Assembly: GCA_024644505.1 (NCBI GenBank)
Contig: JAHEHQ010000086.1
Coordinates: 1 to 9,013 of the forward strand
Direction of reading: 5' to 3'
DNA from: Gammaproteobacteria bacterium
GTDB taxonomy: Bacteria > Pseudomonadota > Gammaproteobacteria > Chromatiales > Chromatiaceae
DNA: 9,013 bases
Every line of letters starts with the position of its first letter. Position 1 is the stretch's first letter. The position numbers and the translations under genes are program-made. Of the stretch, positions 1-8,808 are shown one piece after another. The notes beneath the pieces were generated by a model, which was given only the letters and a program-made list of their open reading frames with translations, was not told where the DNA came from and did not search any database.

Positions 1-1
1 A

Positions 2-1069
2 ATGGCAAAAATCACCCTCGATCAAGTACGTCACAGTTATCTCGAACATCCTGAGTCACCCGATGACTGGGCGTTGAAACAGCTGGATGTGGACTGGGAT
101 GATGGTGGCGCATACGCGCTGCTCGGTCCCTCCGGGTGTGGCAAGACGACATTGCTGAACGTGATCTCCGGGTTGTTGCAGCCCTCACATGGTCGTGTAC
201 TTTTCAATGGCCGTGACGTCACCGATGTGCCTTCGGAGAAGCGTGACATTGCCCAGGTATTCCAGTTCCCTGTGGTCTACGACACCATGACCGTGTTCGA
301 CAACCTTGCCTTTCCTTTAAGAAACCGGGGAATCCCGGAAGGAAAGGTGAAAAGCCGGGTTGAGGAGATAGCCAGGATGCTCGATCTGGAACCTGTGCTG
401 GGCAACCGGGCATCGGGGCTGACCGCGGATGGCAAGCAGAAGATTTCCCTGGGCAGAGGTCTGGTACGGTCCGATGTGAACGTGATCATGTTTGACGAAC
501 CCCTGACGGTGATCGATCCCCATCTGAAATGGCAGCTCCGCTCCAAGCTGAAAGAACTGCATCAGGAGGTGGGAGCAACCATGATCTATGTTACCCATGA
601 CCAGACAGAGGCACTGACCTTTGCGGATAACGTGGTGGTGATGCTTGAAGGGCAGGTGGTTCAGATCGGAACGCCGGAGGAGTTGTTCGAAAAGCCCGGT
701 CACACCTTTGTGGGGCATTTTATCGGGTCACCGGGAATGAATCTGCTGCCCTGTGAGATTGTCGACGGTTTTCCCAGCTTTCTGGGTTACACAGTGAAAC
801 TGGCGGAAGCCATTGAAGCACAGCCAGATGCCAAGCGCCTGGAGATTGGGGTAAGGCCTGAGTTTCTTAGTTTTGATCAGGAAGGCCTGCCGGTGGATAT
901 CGTCAGGGTAGATGACGTCGGACGTTATCGCATTGTGGAAGTGCATCATAAGTCCCATGTTATCAAGCTGGTGACACCGGAGAACGTTCCCATACCTGAC
1001 CACAAGGCCCATCTTGCGTTCGACCTGAATAAAACCCACGTCTACGCAGACGGTTGGGTTGTTAACTAG
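2..1069 (+). CDS. glpT: Glycerol ABC transporter ATP-binding protein, GlpT-like
   Basis: This cytoplasmic ATPase of 355 residues would drive glycerol uptake through the two permeases encoded next. Visible motifs are Walker A GPSGCGKT (42-49), a Q-loop glutamine in VFQFP (about 88), Walker B VIMFDEP (161-167) and the H-loop histidine in YVTHDQTEA (199). The C-terminal 110 or so residues look like the TOBE/MalK-type regulatory region. The signature is LTADGKQ (140-146) rather than LSGGQ. As I remember it, the rhizobial GlpT family has the same oddity, and also shares GLLQPSHGR, VFQFPV.YDTMTV and HTFVG.FIGSPGMN. The ATG is at the second base of the window, so no ribosome site can be seen. The N-terminus MAKITLD matches the family start, so the gene is probably complete. 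A GlpS ATPase partner is expected immediately upstream. Family assignment is strong by eye; the glycerol specificity rests on family and context. Confidence 0.9.
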   Translation: MAKITLDQVRHSYLEHPESPDDWALKQLDVDWDDGGAYALLGPSGCGKTTLLNVISGLLQPSHGRVLFNGRDVTDVPSEKRDIAQVFQFPVVYDTMTVFDNLAFPLRNRGIPEGKVKSRVEEIARMLDLEPVLGNRASGLTADGKQKISLGRGLVRSDVNVIMFDEPLTVIDPHLKWQLRSKLKELHQEVGATMIYVTHDQTEALTFADNVVVMLEGQVVQIGTPEELFEKPGHTFVGHFIGSPGMNLLPCEIVDGFPSFLGYTVKLAEAIEAQPDAKRLEIGVRPEFLSFDQEGLPVDIVRVDDVGRYRIVEVHHKSHVIKLVTPENVPIPDHKAHLAFDLNKTHVYADGWVVN

Positions 1070-1079
1070 AGCCGCACCT

Positions 1080-1945
1080 ATGATCGACAAGACAGCCAAT
1101 CAAAAAGCCTGGTTCCTGGTGCTGCCCGTGGTGATCCTGGTGGCATTCAATGCACTGATTCCCTTGATGACAGTGGTGAATTACTCAGTGCAGGAGACCT
1201 TTGGTAACAATCTGTTCTTTTTCGAAGGCGTCAAATGGTTCGAGCAGATTTTGCATTCGGAAAGGTTCCATGCCTCACTGCTGCGTCAGATGGCCTTCAC
1301 CGGCATCATTCTTCTGATAGAGATCCCCCTGGGAGTGGCCATCGCGTTGGCAATGCCGAAGCAGGGGCCCTGGGTATCTGTGTGCCTGGTCCTGATGGCT
1401 CTTCCCCTGCTGATTCCCTGGAACGTGGTCGGCGCCATGTGGAACATCTTTGCACTGCCGGATATCGGCCTGTTGGGGAAGATGATCAACGGCATGGGGT
1501 TTGACTACAACTTTACCCAGCAGCCTTTTGCAGCCTGGTTTACCACCATCCTGATGGATGTCTGGCACTGGACCTCCCTGGTGGTTTTGCTGGCCTATGC
1601 CGGGCTCAGTTCCATTCCCGATGCTTACTATCAGGCGGCGCGCATCGACGGCGCCAGCGCCTGGTCGGTTTTCCGCTTTATCCAATTGCCGAAGATGAAG
1701 CGCGTGCTGACCATCGCTATCCTGCTGCGATTCATGGACAGCTTCATGATCTATACGGAACCCTTCGTGCTGACCGGTGGTGGCCCGGGCAACACCACGA
1801 CCTTCCTGTCCATCGACCTCGTGAAAATCGCTTTGGGCCAGTTTGACCTGGGACCGGCGGCCGCGATGTCCCTGATCTATTTTCTCATCATCCTGGTGTT
1901 GAGCTGGATCTTCTACACCCTGATGATGCGCAACGAGGAGCAGTG

Positions 1946-1946
<1 letters not shown>
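1080..1946 (+). CDS. glpP: Glycerol ABC transporter permease, GlpP-like
   Basis: This inner-membrane permease subunit (288 residues, MalF/UgpA-like fold) would form half of the translocation pore. Hydrophobic segments lie near residues 11-33, 70-92, 98-118, 152-176, 209-226 and 262-283, giving six helices. The cytoplasmic EAA loop that contacts the ATPase is clear at about 183-204: AARIDGA, then IQLP. LTGGGPGNTT (231-240) is also typical of this permease class. I chose the ATG at 1080. An upstream in-frame TTG (1059) would add seven residues overlapping the ATPase stop and has no support. The ribosome site is weak (AGAG near 1068), so translation is probably coupled to the preceding gene, whose stop lies 10 nt upstream. 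The C-terminal end overlaps the next gene by one base. Confidence 0.9.
1935..1940 (+). promoter_or_regulatory. Ribosome binding site deciding the glpQ start
   Basis: GAGGAG lies five bases before the ATG at 1946. It supports that ATG over the in-frame GTG at 1943. The site sits inside the last codons of glpP. Confidence 0.7.
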
Positions 1947-2746
<800 letters not shown>

Positions 2747-2749
2747 GAT

Positions 2750-2755
2750 GGGAGG
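2750..2755 (+). promoter_or_regulatory. Ribosome binding site of glpU
   Basis: GGGAGG lies seven bases before the ATG at 2763, just after the glpQ stop. It makes translation of the small 93-codon gene credible. Confidence 0.7.
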
Positions 2756-2762
2756 CTGACAA

Positions 2763-3044
2763 ATGTTTCTTTCCTGGATGGCCTGGACCTGGCCGACGGC
2801 TGCATTTTTTCTCTTTATCGTTCTCGCCATAGCCACCATGGGGGTGTGGGAACACTTCAGCCCGGGCGGCGGCGCCCGCAGGGGCGTTCTCGGGCTGGAT
2901 ACGACCCGCGGAGACCGGCTGTTCATTTCCCTGCTTGGCAGTGCATTCATCCACCTGGGTTGGCTGGGTATCATGGGTACGCCCCTGTGGGGTGCACTCG
3001 CGATCTCGATCATCTATCTGCTCTGTGTCTTCAGATGGGTCTGA
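2763..3044 (+). CDS. glpU: Small DUF2160 membrane protein, GlpU-like
   Basis: This 93-residue protein is almost entirely hydrophobic. Segments near residues 8-28, 52-71 and 74-91 could each cross the membrane, with a short polar loop (30-51) carrying GGGARRG and TTRGDR. The aromatic-rich start MFLSWMAWTWPTA and the WEHFSPGG stretch fit the DUF2160 family, which includes GlpU of the rhizobial glycerol transporter operon. Position directly after the two permeases agrees. Its exact role is not established; an accessory or structural part of the importer is the simplest idea. The strong ribosome site and conserved position argue that it is a real gene despite its size. It ends 49 nt before glpD. 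Confidence 0.85.
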   Translation: MFLSWMAWTWPTAAFFLFIVLAIATMGVWEHFSPGGGARRGVLGLDTTRGDRLFISLLGSAFIHLGWLGIMGTPLWGALAISIIYLLCVFRWV

Positions 3045-3093
3045 CCGAGGGCCAACGCTGGGTATCCGCGCAGTGTCAGCAGGCCCTAAGGCG

Positions 3094-4590
3094 ATGATCG
3101 AAACGGATCTTCTTGTCGTTGGAGGCGGCGTCAACGGGGTGGGTATTGCCAGAGATGCGGCCGGGCGTGGGCTGGGCGTCTTCCTTTGCGAGATGGACGA
3201 CCTGGCACGGCACACCTCGTCATCAAGCACCAAGTTGATTCACGGCGGGCTTCGCTATCTGGAGAATTACGATTTCAGATTGGTGCGTCATGCCCTGAGG
3301 GAGCGCGAAGTGCTGCTTCGGGCGGCACCGCACGTTATCTGGCCGCTACGGTTTGTTCTGCCCTATCACAAGGCGCTGCGGCCGAAGTGGCTGATCAGGT
3401 CCGGGTTGTTTCTCTACGATCATCTGGGCGGCAGGAGGCTGCTGCCCGCATCGCATCGCATCGATCTGCGCCGGCATCCCGCCGGCGGTTCACTCAAACC
3501 CAAATTCGCGGAGGGGTTCGAGTATTCCGACTGCTGGGTGCAGGATGCCCGCCTGGTGGTGCTGAACGCGATGGATGCAAGGGCGCGCGGCGCGGAGATC
3601 AGGACGCGCACCCGCTGCTGCGGCATCAAGCGGCATACCGACCATTGGATCGTTGACCTTGAGGACGGGAAGACAGAGGAACGTTATCAGGTCAGGGCCA
3701 GAGCGCTGGTAAACGCGGCCGGGCCCTGGGTCAATGAGGTGCTGCAGATGCACAGCGCCAGGCATTCCAAAAGCCGGACCCGCCTTATAAAGGGCAGCCA
3801 CATCGTGGTGCCGAAACTGTTCGATCATGAATATCCCTATATCTTCCAGAACCAGGATGGTCGGGTGCTTTTCGTGATTCCTTTCGAGCGGGATTTTACC
3901 CTCATTGGCACAACCGATTGCGAGGTGCACGAGACCCCGGAGGCCATTGGAATAGACGATGAGGAACTCACGTACATTTGCCGGGCGGCAACCGAGTACA
4001 TGGACAGGCCGGTCACCCCGGAGGATGTGGTGTGGAGTTACAGCGGGGTACGCCCCCTCTACAACGACGCGGCTGCCAGTGCCGCCAAGGTGACGAGGGA
4101 TTATATGCTGGACCTGGATACGGACGGGGCACCCATGCTCTCCGTGTTCGGCGGCAAGATCACCACCTACCGCGACCTTGCCCAACAGGCGATGGGTCTG
4201 CTGGCGGGCACGATGTCCGGCATCCCGAGTATGAACTGGACTGCCGACGCCCAACTGCCGGGTGGTGAAATCGAAAATGCCGATTTCGATAGGTTTCTCG
4301 AAGACTGCAGGAGGACCTACCCCTGGCTGCAGGATGATCTCGTTTACGACTATGCCAGAAACTATGGGACCAGAATCACCATGATACTGGCCGGCTGCGA
4401 GGATACGCTGTCGCTTGGCAGACATTTTGGCGGCCCCCTGTATGAGCGGGAGGTCAAGTATCTTATGGAGCACGAGTTCGCACTCACCGCGGAAGACGTG
4501 CTCTGGCGACGGTCCAAAAAGGGACTTCGGTTAACCAGCGAAGAGGCTGGGGATCTGGATCTGTGGATGTCTGAAGAGCAGGGGAGGTAA
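3094..4590 (+). CDS. glpD: Glycerol-3-phosphate dehydrogenase, aerobic type (FAD)
   Basis: This FAD flavoprotein is expected to oxidise sn-glycerol-3-phosphate to dihydroxyacetone phosphate at the inner face of the membrane and reduce ubiquinone. The 498 residues are close to the 501 of E. coli GlpD. Visible features are the dinucleotide-binding GGGVNGVG (10-17) with the ribose-binding acid E33, the flavin-region SSSSTKLIHGGLRYLE (42-57), YSGVRPL (315-321) with the likely phosphate-binding R319, and GGKITTYR (353-360). A C-terminal helical domain follows. I chose the ATG at 3094 because the flavin motif begins nine residues later. The frame stays open upstream to 2935, but that stretch overlaps glpU and reads as non-family sequence. 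The ribosome site is poor: AAGG lies only two bases before the ATG, with an AGG about ten bases away. The stop is followed after five bases by the iron-sulfur gene. Confidence 0.95.
   Translation: MIETDLLVVGGGVNGVGIARDAAGRGLGVFLCEMDDLARHTSSSSTKLIHGGLRYLENYDFRLVRHALREREVLLRAAPHVIWPLRFVLPYHKALRPKWLIRSGLFLYDHLGGRRLLPASHRIDLRRHPAGGSLKPKFAEGFEYSDCWVQDARLVVLNAMDARARGAEIRTRTRCCGIKRHTDHWIVDLEDGKTEERYQVRARALVNAAGPWVNEVLQMHSARHSKSRTRLIKGSHIVVPKLFDHEYPYIFQNQDGRVLFVIPFERDFTLIGTTDCEVHETPEAIGIDDEELTYICRAATEYMDRPVTPEDVVWSYSGVRPLYNDAAASAAKVTRDYMLDLDTDGAPMLSVFGGKITTYRDLAQQAMGLLAGTMSGIPSMNWTADAQLPGGEIENADFDRFLEDCRRTYPWLQDDLVYDYARNYGTRITMILAGCEDTLSLGRHFGGPLYEREVKYLMEHEFALTAEDVLWRRSKKGLRLTSEEAGDLDLWMSEEQGR
4581..4587 (+). 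promoter_or_regulatory. Ribosome binding site of the iron-sulfur protein gene
   Basis: GGGGAGG lies eight bases before the ATG at 4596, inside the last codons of glpD. It is one of the best sites in the window and fixes the start of the next gene. Confidence 0.7.
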
Positions 4591-4595
4591 GCTCG

Positions 4596-5885
4596 ATGAA
4601 ATCAACTCTCGCATACAAGGAGTCCGTCATCGATTTCAAGGCGAAAGCCGACGAACTGCTGCCCGAAGGTGCCAGCTACGATTCCTGCCTGAACTGCGGG
4701 CTCTGTTCCTCCGGTTGTCCGGCATCGGGTCTGGAGGGCATGGACCCCCGCCGTTTTATCCGTATGGCGATGCTGGGTATGAACGAGGAACTGAGCACTA
4801 CACCCTGGGTCTGGACCTGCACCCAGTGCAAGCGCTGTATGTACATCTGCCCCATGAGTATCGATGTTTCCCTGCTGGTGGGCCTGGCGCGGGGCGCCTG
4901 GCCGGAGGATAAGAAGCCCAGCGGTATCGTCCGTTCCTGCCAGGCCCAACTGCTCGATTCCGGCACCAGTGCCATGGGGTTGAGATCGGAGGATTTCATC
5001 GAGATCGTCGAGGAAACCGCGGATGAGGTGAGGCAGGAGGATGAACGCTTCAAGGATATCAAGGTACCCATCGACAAGCAGGGCGCCTATTTCTTTGTCA
5101 ATCAGAATTCACGGGAACCGGCAGCCGAGCCCGAAGAGCTGGCCCCATTGTGGAAGATATTCGAGTATGTCGGTGCGGACTGGACTTATGCCTCCAAAGG
5201 CTGGGCGGCTGAGAATTTTTGTATGTTCACCGGTGATGACGAAGCCTGGAAGCGCATGGTCAGGCAGAGGGTGGATGCGGTCAACGATCTGGGCTGCAAA
5301 GTCTGGGTCAATACCGAATGCGGCCACTCCTTCTATACCATCTGGAAAGGGGTGGAGCGGTTCGGGCTCAGAGCCAACTTCGAGATGGGCAGCCTCGTCA
5401 GCTACTATGCCCAGTGGATTCGCGAGGGAAAGCTGCCGGTCAACGCCGACTGGAATACCGGAGGGATAAAATTCACGCTTCAGGATCCCTGTCAGCTGGT
5501 TCGCAAATCCATAGGAGATCCCGTGGCGGACGACCTGCGCTTTGTCGCCCGAAAGCTGGTTGGAGAGGAAAATTTTATCGACATGCAGCCCTGCCGCAGC
5601 GCCAACTACTGTTGCGGCGGTGGCGGCGGTTTCCTGCAGGCCGGTATGAAAGAACAGCGCCATGCCTACGGCAAGCGTAAGTTTGATCAGATCATGACCA
5701 CACAGGCAGGCTATGTACTCACACCCTGTCACAACTGTCATTCCCAGATAGAGGATATCGGCGGGCATTTTGGCGGTGACTACCGGGTGGTTCACTTTTG
5801 GACCCTGATCTGCCTCTCCCTGGGTATTCTGGGAGAGAACGAACGCAAGTACCTGGGGCCGGAACTGGCCGAAGTCGGCTTGTAA
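4596..5885 (+). CDS. Two-[4Fe-4S], CCG-domain electron-transfer protein (HdrCD/DsrK-type, in GlpC position)
   Basis: This 429-residue protein probably takes electrons from GlpAB and passes them to quinone or another membrane carrier. The N-terminal ferredoxin domain holds two full cluster motifs: C31, C34, C37, C41-Pro and C75, C78, C81, C85-Pro. Two CCG-type modules follow. The second is intact: C299, then C339-C340-Gly 39 residues later, then C378xxC381. C333 lies between. The first is degenerate, keeping C209 and C242 (ECGH) but lacking the leading Cys and the CC pair. Compared with E. coli GlpC (396 residues), the spacing and wording (CCGGGGGF, TPCHNCH) look closer to heterodisulfide-reductase HdrD or DsrK relatives. 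No clear membrane helix is visible. It lies between glpD and glpA, five bases and one base away respectively. I leave the symbol empty because orthology to GlpC is unproven. Confidence 0.85.
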   Translation: MKSTLAYKESVIDFKAKADELLPEGASYDSCLNCGLCSSGCPASGLEGMDPRRFIRMAMLGMNEELSTTPWVWTCTQCKRCMYICPMSIDVSLLVGLARGAWPEDKKPSGIVRSCQAQLLDSGTSAMGLRSEDFIEIVEETADEVRQEDERFKDIKVPIDKQGAYFFVNQNSREPAAEPEELAPLWKIFEYVGADWTYASKGWAAENFCMFTGDDEAWKRMVRQRVDAVNDLGCKVWVNTECGHSFYTIWKGVERFGLRANFEMGSLVSYYAQWIREGKLPVNADWNTGGIKFTLQDPCQLVRKSIGDPVADDLRFVARKLVGEENFIDMQPCRSANYCCGGGGGFLQAGMKEQRHAYGKRKFDQIMTTQAGYVLTPCHNCHSQIEDIGGHFGGDYRVVHFWTLICLSLGILGENERKYLGPELAEVGL

Positions 5886-5886
5886 G

Positions 5887-7512
5887 ATGGAAAGTGTAAT
5901 GGTCAGCGGTATCGAAACCTTCGAAACCGAGGTGCTCATCATCGGCGGCGGCGTTACCGGCACCGGCGTGATGCGCGATCTGGCGTTGCGGGGCATCCAC
6001 TGTCTGTTGATCGATCGCCGTGACCTGAATGCCGGCGCCTCCGGAGGCAATCACGGGCTGTTGCACAGTGGCGGGCGCTACGCTGCCTCGGATTCGGAGA
6101 CCGCGGCGGAGTGTCGACAAGAGGGGGACATACTCAGGCAGGTCGCCCCGGACTGCATCGATGACTGCGGCGGTATGTTCATCGCGGTCGAGGGGGACGA
6201 CCCCGGGTTCGCCGAACGCTTCCCCGGCTATTGCGAAGCCGCGGGTATCGACTGCGAGTCTCTGAGCCCGGCACAGGCCAGGGAACGGGAGCCTGCGCTT
6301 TCGGACAAGCTGTTTGCCGCCTATGCGATACCGGATGCCACGGTGGATCCGTTCCGTCTTACCCTCGAGAACGTCAACCATGCCCAGCAGTTGACCGACA
6401 GCCTTTTTCTGCCCCATACAGCGGTCGAGAGTTTCGAGATCGCGAACGGTGTCATCACCGGGGTCCTGTGCCGCAACACGAAAACCGGCGGCATGAGGAG
6501 AATACTCGTAAGACAGGTGGTAAATGCCGCCGGCGCCTGGTCGATGGACGTGGCCCGGCGGGCGGGCTGTTCGGATGTCAGCCTGCTCTACTCCAAGGGT
6601 ACCCTGATCATCTCCAACACCCGCATCACTGACCGTGTGATAAATCGTCTGCGGCCACCGGGAGACGGTGACATCCTGGTGCCGGGAGGCACGGTCTCCC
6701 TGTTGGGTACCACTTCGGACAATGTGGATGACCTCGAGGACATCCGTCCCACGGTAGCCGAGGTGGAGCGGGTACTGATCGAAGGGACAGCAATGCTGCC
6801 GTGCCTGGAGGGGACGCGTTTCATTCGGGCGTTTTCCGGGGTGAGGCCCCTGCTGCTGCCGGCACAAAACACAGCCGACGGGCGCAGTGCCAGCCGGGGT
6901 TTCACGCTGTTCGATCACCGGGATCAGGGATTGGAGAATTTTGCCACAGTGACAGGCGGCAAGCTGACCACCTTTCGCCTTATGGCGGAGAAGACCGGTG
7001 ATCTGGTGGCCAGGCGACTGGGAAACAGCCGGCCCTGCAAAACGGCGACAGAGCCCCTGCCGTCGGGTAATGCCGTGCGATGGACCGAACCCGGTTTTGC
7101 ACCTCGTTTCTGGTACAGGCGAAACGACCCCACCGATATGATCCTGTGCGAGTGTGAAATGGTGCCTCAGTCGGCGATCGACTCCATCATCGAATCTGCC
7201 CCGGGGGCAGAAAGCGAGATGACCCTGCAGGCTATCGGTGTGCGCAGCAGGGTCGGAAAAGGCTCTTGCCAGGGATCCTTTTGCAGTATCCGGGTAACCT
7301 CCCATCTGTACGACCGCGGCGTTTACGATTCCGCAAGGGGTCTGCACTCCATGCGGGATTTTCTGAGCGGAAGGTTCAAAGGCGTACAACCGATTTTGTG
7401 GGGAGAGCAGATGCCCCAGATAGAACTTTCGGAGGCCTTGCATTGCAGCCTTATGGGGCTCGACCGGCTTGATGGAAAAGCCAACGACCCCGAAAAAGAG
7501 GGTAGCGGCTGA
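5887..7512 (+). CDS. glpA: Anaerobic glycerol-3-phosphate dehydrogenase subunit A
   Basis: This is the catalytic FAD subunit of the anaerobic glycerol-3-phosphate dehydrogenase, at 541 residues (E. coli GlpA has 542). It shows the dinucleotide-binding GGGVTGTG (20-27), GASGGNHGLLHSGGRY (50-65), FSGVRPLL (316-323) and GGKLTTFR (357-364). The C-terminal region carries a BFD-like [2Fe-2S] motif, C421xC423 and C461xxxxC466 (GSCQGSFC), as in true GlpA and unlike GlpD. The start is uncertain: ATG 5887 follows the previous stop by one base without a clear ribosome site, while ATG 5899, four codons in, has GGAAAG shortly upstream. Both keep all motifs. Its shared blocks with GlpD come from common descent, not recent duplication. 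Confidence 0.93.
   Translation: MESVMVSGIETFETEVLIIGGGVTGTGVMRDLALRGIHCLLIDRRDLNAGASGGNHGLLHSGGRYAASDSETAAECRQEGDILRQVAPDCIDDCGGMFIAVEGDDPGFAERFPGYCEAAGIDCESLSPAQAREREPALSDKLFAAYAIPDATVDPFRLTLENVNHAQQLTDSLFLPHTAVESFEIANGVITGVLCRNTKTGGMRRILVRQVVNAAGAWSMDVARRAGCSDVSLLYSKGTLIISNTRITDRVINRLRPPGDGDILVPGGTVSLLGTTSDNVDDLEDIRPTVAEVERVLIEGTAMLPCLEGTRFIRAFSGVRPLLLPAQNTADGRSASRGFTLFDHRDQGLENFATVTGGKLTTFRLMAEKTGDLVARRLGNSRPCKTATEPLPSGNAVRWTEPGFAPRFWYRRNDPTDMILCECEMVPQSAIDSIIESAPGAESEMTLQAIGVRSRVGKGSCQGSFCSIRVTSHLYDRGVYDSARGLHSMRDFLSGRFKGVQPILWGEQMPQIELSEALHCSLMGLDRLDGKANDPEKEGSG
7497..7502 (+). promoter_or_regulatory. Possible ribosome binding site of glpB
   Basis: AGAGGG lies eleven bases before the ATG at 7514, inside the end of glpA. 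The spacing is a little long, but together with the TGATATG stop-start junction it favours 7514 over the in-frame ATG at 7472, which would overlap glpA by 41 bases. Confidence 0.45.
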
Positions 7513-7513
7513 T

Positions 7514-8797
7514 ATGGGCCAGGGCGAGAGATACTACCGCACAGAGTTGGCGATCATCGGCTCCGGGCTGGCAGGTTTTGCCGCCAGTGTGTTTGCTCTG
7601 GCCCGCGGGATTGCCAGTGCGCAGGTGGGAAATACCGGGGCTGTTGCCTATACCACCGGTTATCTGGATCTGCTGGGCAGCTGCCGGGGGCTATGGCTGG
7701 ATGATCCCTGGCAGGGACTGGAACTGCTGCGAGAATCCGAACCCCGTCACCCACTCTCCCGTATCGGCAGGACGGCGATCCAGGCCGCTTTCGATCAATT
7801 CTCCGGGGCACTGACGGAGATGGGCGTGGGATATACCGCTCCGGCCGAGCGGAATCATCTTGCGCTCACACCGGCCGGAACCGTGAAACCCACGCTGTCG
7901 GTACCCCAGACCATGCTGCCCGGGATCGAGGCAAGAAAGGCCGGTGTCAGGACCCTCATAATCGATATTCTGGGATTGCAGGGATTCAGTGCCAAAGAGT
8001 TCGTCGCCAATATCCGTTCATCCTGGCCGCAACTGTCAACGGCCAAGTTGTCGTTTCCGGATATGGAGAGCGGGGGACAGGTGTTTCCGGAAGTGATGGC
8101 ACGTGCACTGGAGGTTTCATCCCATCGTGAACGGTTCGCCGAGCGCATAAAAGCGGCTCTCGGGGATGCGCGGTTGGTTGGCATGCCGGCCATCATGGGT
8201 ATCCATCACCCGGACCGGGTACATGCCGAACTGCAGAGATTGGTGGGTGTGCCCCTGTTCGAAATCCCCACCATGCCGCCCGCGGTGCCTGGCATCAGGC
8301 TACGGGAGATGTTCGAGCAGGGGTTTCCTGCAAAAGGTCTCACACTGGTTCCCCAGCAGAAGGTAAAGCGCCTGGTGCTGGAAGCGGGGCGTGCCACGCT
8401 ATATCTGCAGGACAGCTTCGGTGAGGTGATGATCGAATCGAAGGCTGCGATACTCGCCAGCGGCCGGTTTCTGTCCGGCGGACTGACGGCGGAGCGGGGA
8501 GGCGTTCGTGAAGCGCTGCTGGATATCCCGGTCACCCAACCGGAAAGCCGGGCAGACTGGTACCGCCAGGACTATTTCGACCCACTGGGGCATCCCGTCA
8601 ATCGATCAGGCGTGGAGGTGGATTCAAGTTTTCGTCCCCTGGGCCCGGACGGTGAGCCGGTCAACCACCGTTTGTTTGCGGCTGGAATCCTGTTGGCCCA
8701 CCATGACTGGGTGCGCCAGCGTTGCGGGGCCGGTGTTGCCATTGCGAGCGCCCATAAAGCCGTGGAGGCTGTAGCGGATATGCTTAAAGAACAATAA
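7514..8797 (+). CDS. glpB: Anaerobic glycerol-3-phosphate dehydrogenase subunit B
   Basis: This is the flavin subunit that links GlpA to the iron-sulfur electron-transfer protein (FMN in E. coli). From ATG 7514 it has 427 residues, near the 419 of E. coli GlpB. It has an N-terminal dinucleotide-binding GSGLAG (16-21) after a short beta strand, a family block LASGRFLSGGL near 314-324, and a C-terminal flavin-contact region with FAAGILLAHHDW and CGAGVAIASA (404-413). In-frame starts upstream (ATG 7472, TTG 7469) would add residues that read as non-family sequence; the TGATATG junction with glpA supports coupling at 7514. It is the last gene of the operon, and no glpC follows it. The stop TAA is 11 bases before the palindrome. 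Confidence 0.92.
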   Translation: MGQGERYYRTELAIIGSGLAGFAASVFALARGIASAQVGNTGAVAYTTGYLDLLGSCRGLWLDDPWQGLELLRESEPRHPLSRIGRTAIQAAFDQFSGALTEMGVGYTAPAERNHLALTPAGTVKPTLSVPQTMLPGIEARKAGVRTLIIDILGLQGFSAKEFVANIRSSWPQLSTAKLSFPDMESGGQVFPEVMARALEVSSHRERFAERIKAALGDARLVGMPAIMGIHHPDRVHAELQRLVGVPLFEIPTMPPAVPGIRLREMFEQGFPAKGLTLVPQQKVKRLVLEAGRATLYLQDSFGEVMIESKAAILASGRFLSGGLTAERGGVREALLDIPVTQPESRADWYRQDYFDPLGHPVNRSGVEVDSSFRPLGPDGEPVNHRLFAAGILLAHHDWVRQRCGAGVAIASAHKAVEAVADMLKEQ

Positions 8798-8808
8798 CTA
8801 TCTTTTAA

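Noticed and set aside
321..342. A short inverted repeat, CCGGG-GAAT-CCCGG type, inside glpT
   Set aside because: It is only about five base pairs and lies within conserved coding sequence, so it is expected by chance.
2935..3093. A 53-codon in-frame extension before the glpD ATG
   Set aside because: It overlaps glpU in another frame, reads as Ser/Arg-rich non-family sequence, and the flavin-binding motif begins nine residues after the ATG at 3094.
3490..4473. A 327-codon minus-strand frame opposite glpD
   Set aside because: It is a shadow of glpD: no family motif, no start context, and the plus-strand gene is certain.
5719..7443. A 574-codon open frame on the minus strand opposite glpA
   Set aside because: Its translation is rich in His, Arg, Gly and Gln with no recognisable motif. 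It mirrors the high third-position G+C of glpA and ends within the iron-sulfur gene, so it is an antisense shadow.
3094..7512. GlpD and GlpA as a recent tandem duplication
   Set aside because: The shared motifs (GGGV.G, SGVRP, GGK.TT.R) lie at matching positions, but the rest differs widely and GlpA has an extra [2Fe-2S] domain. They are ancient paralogues of one flavoprotein family.
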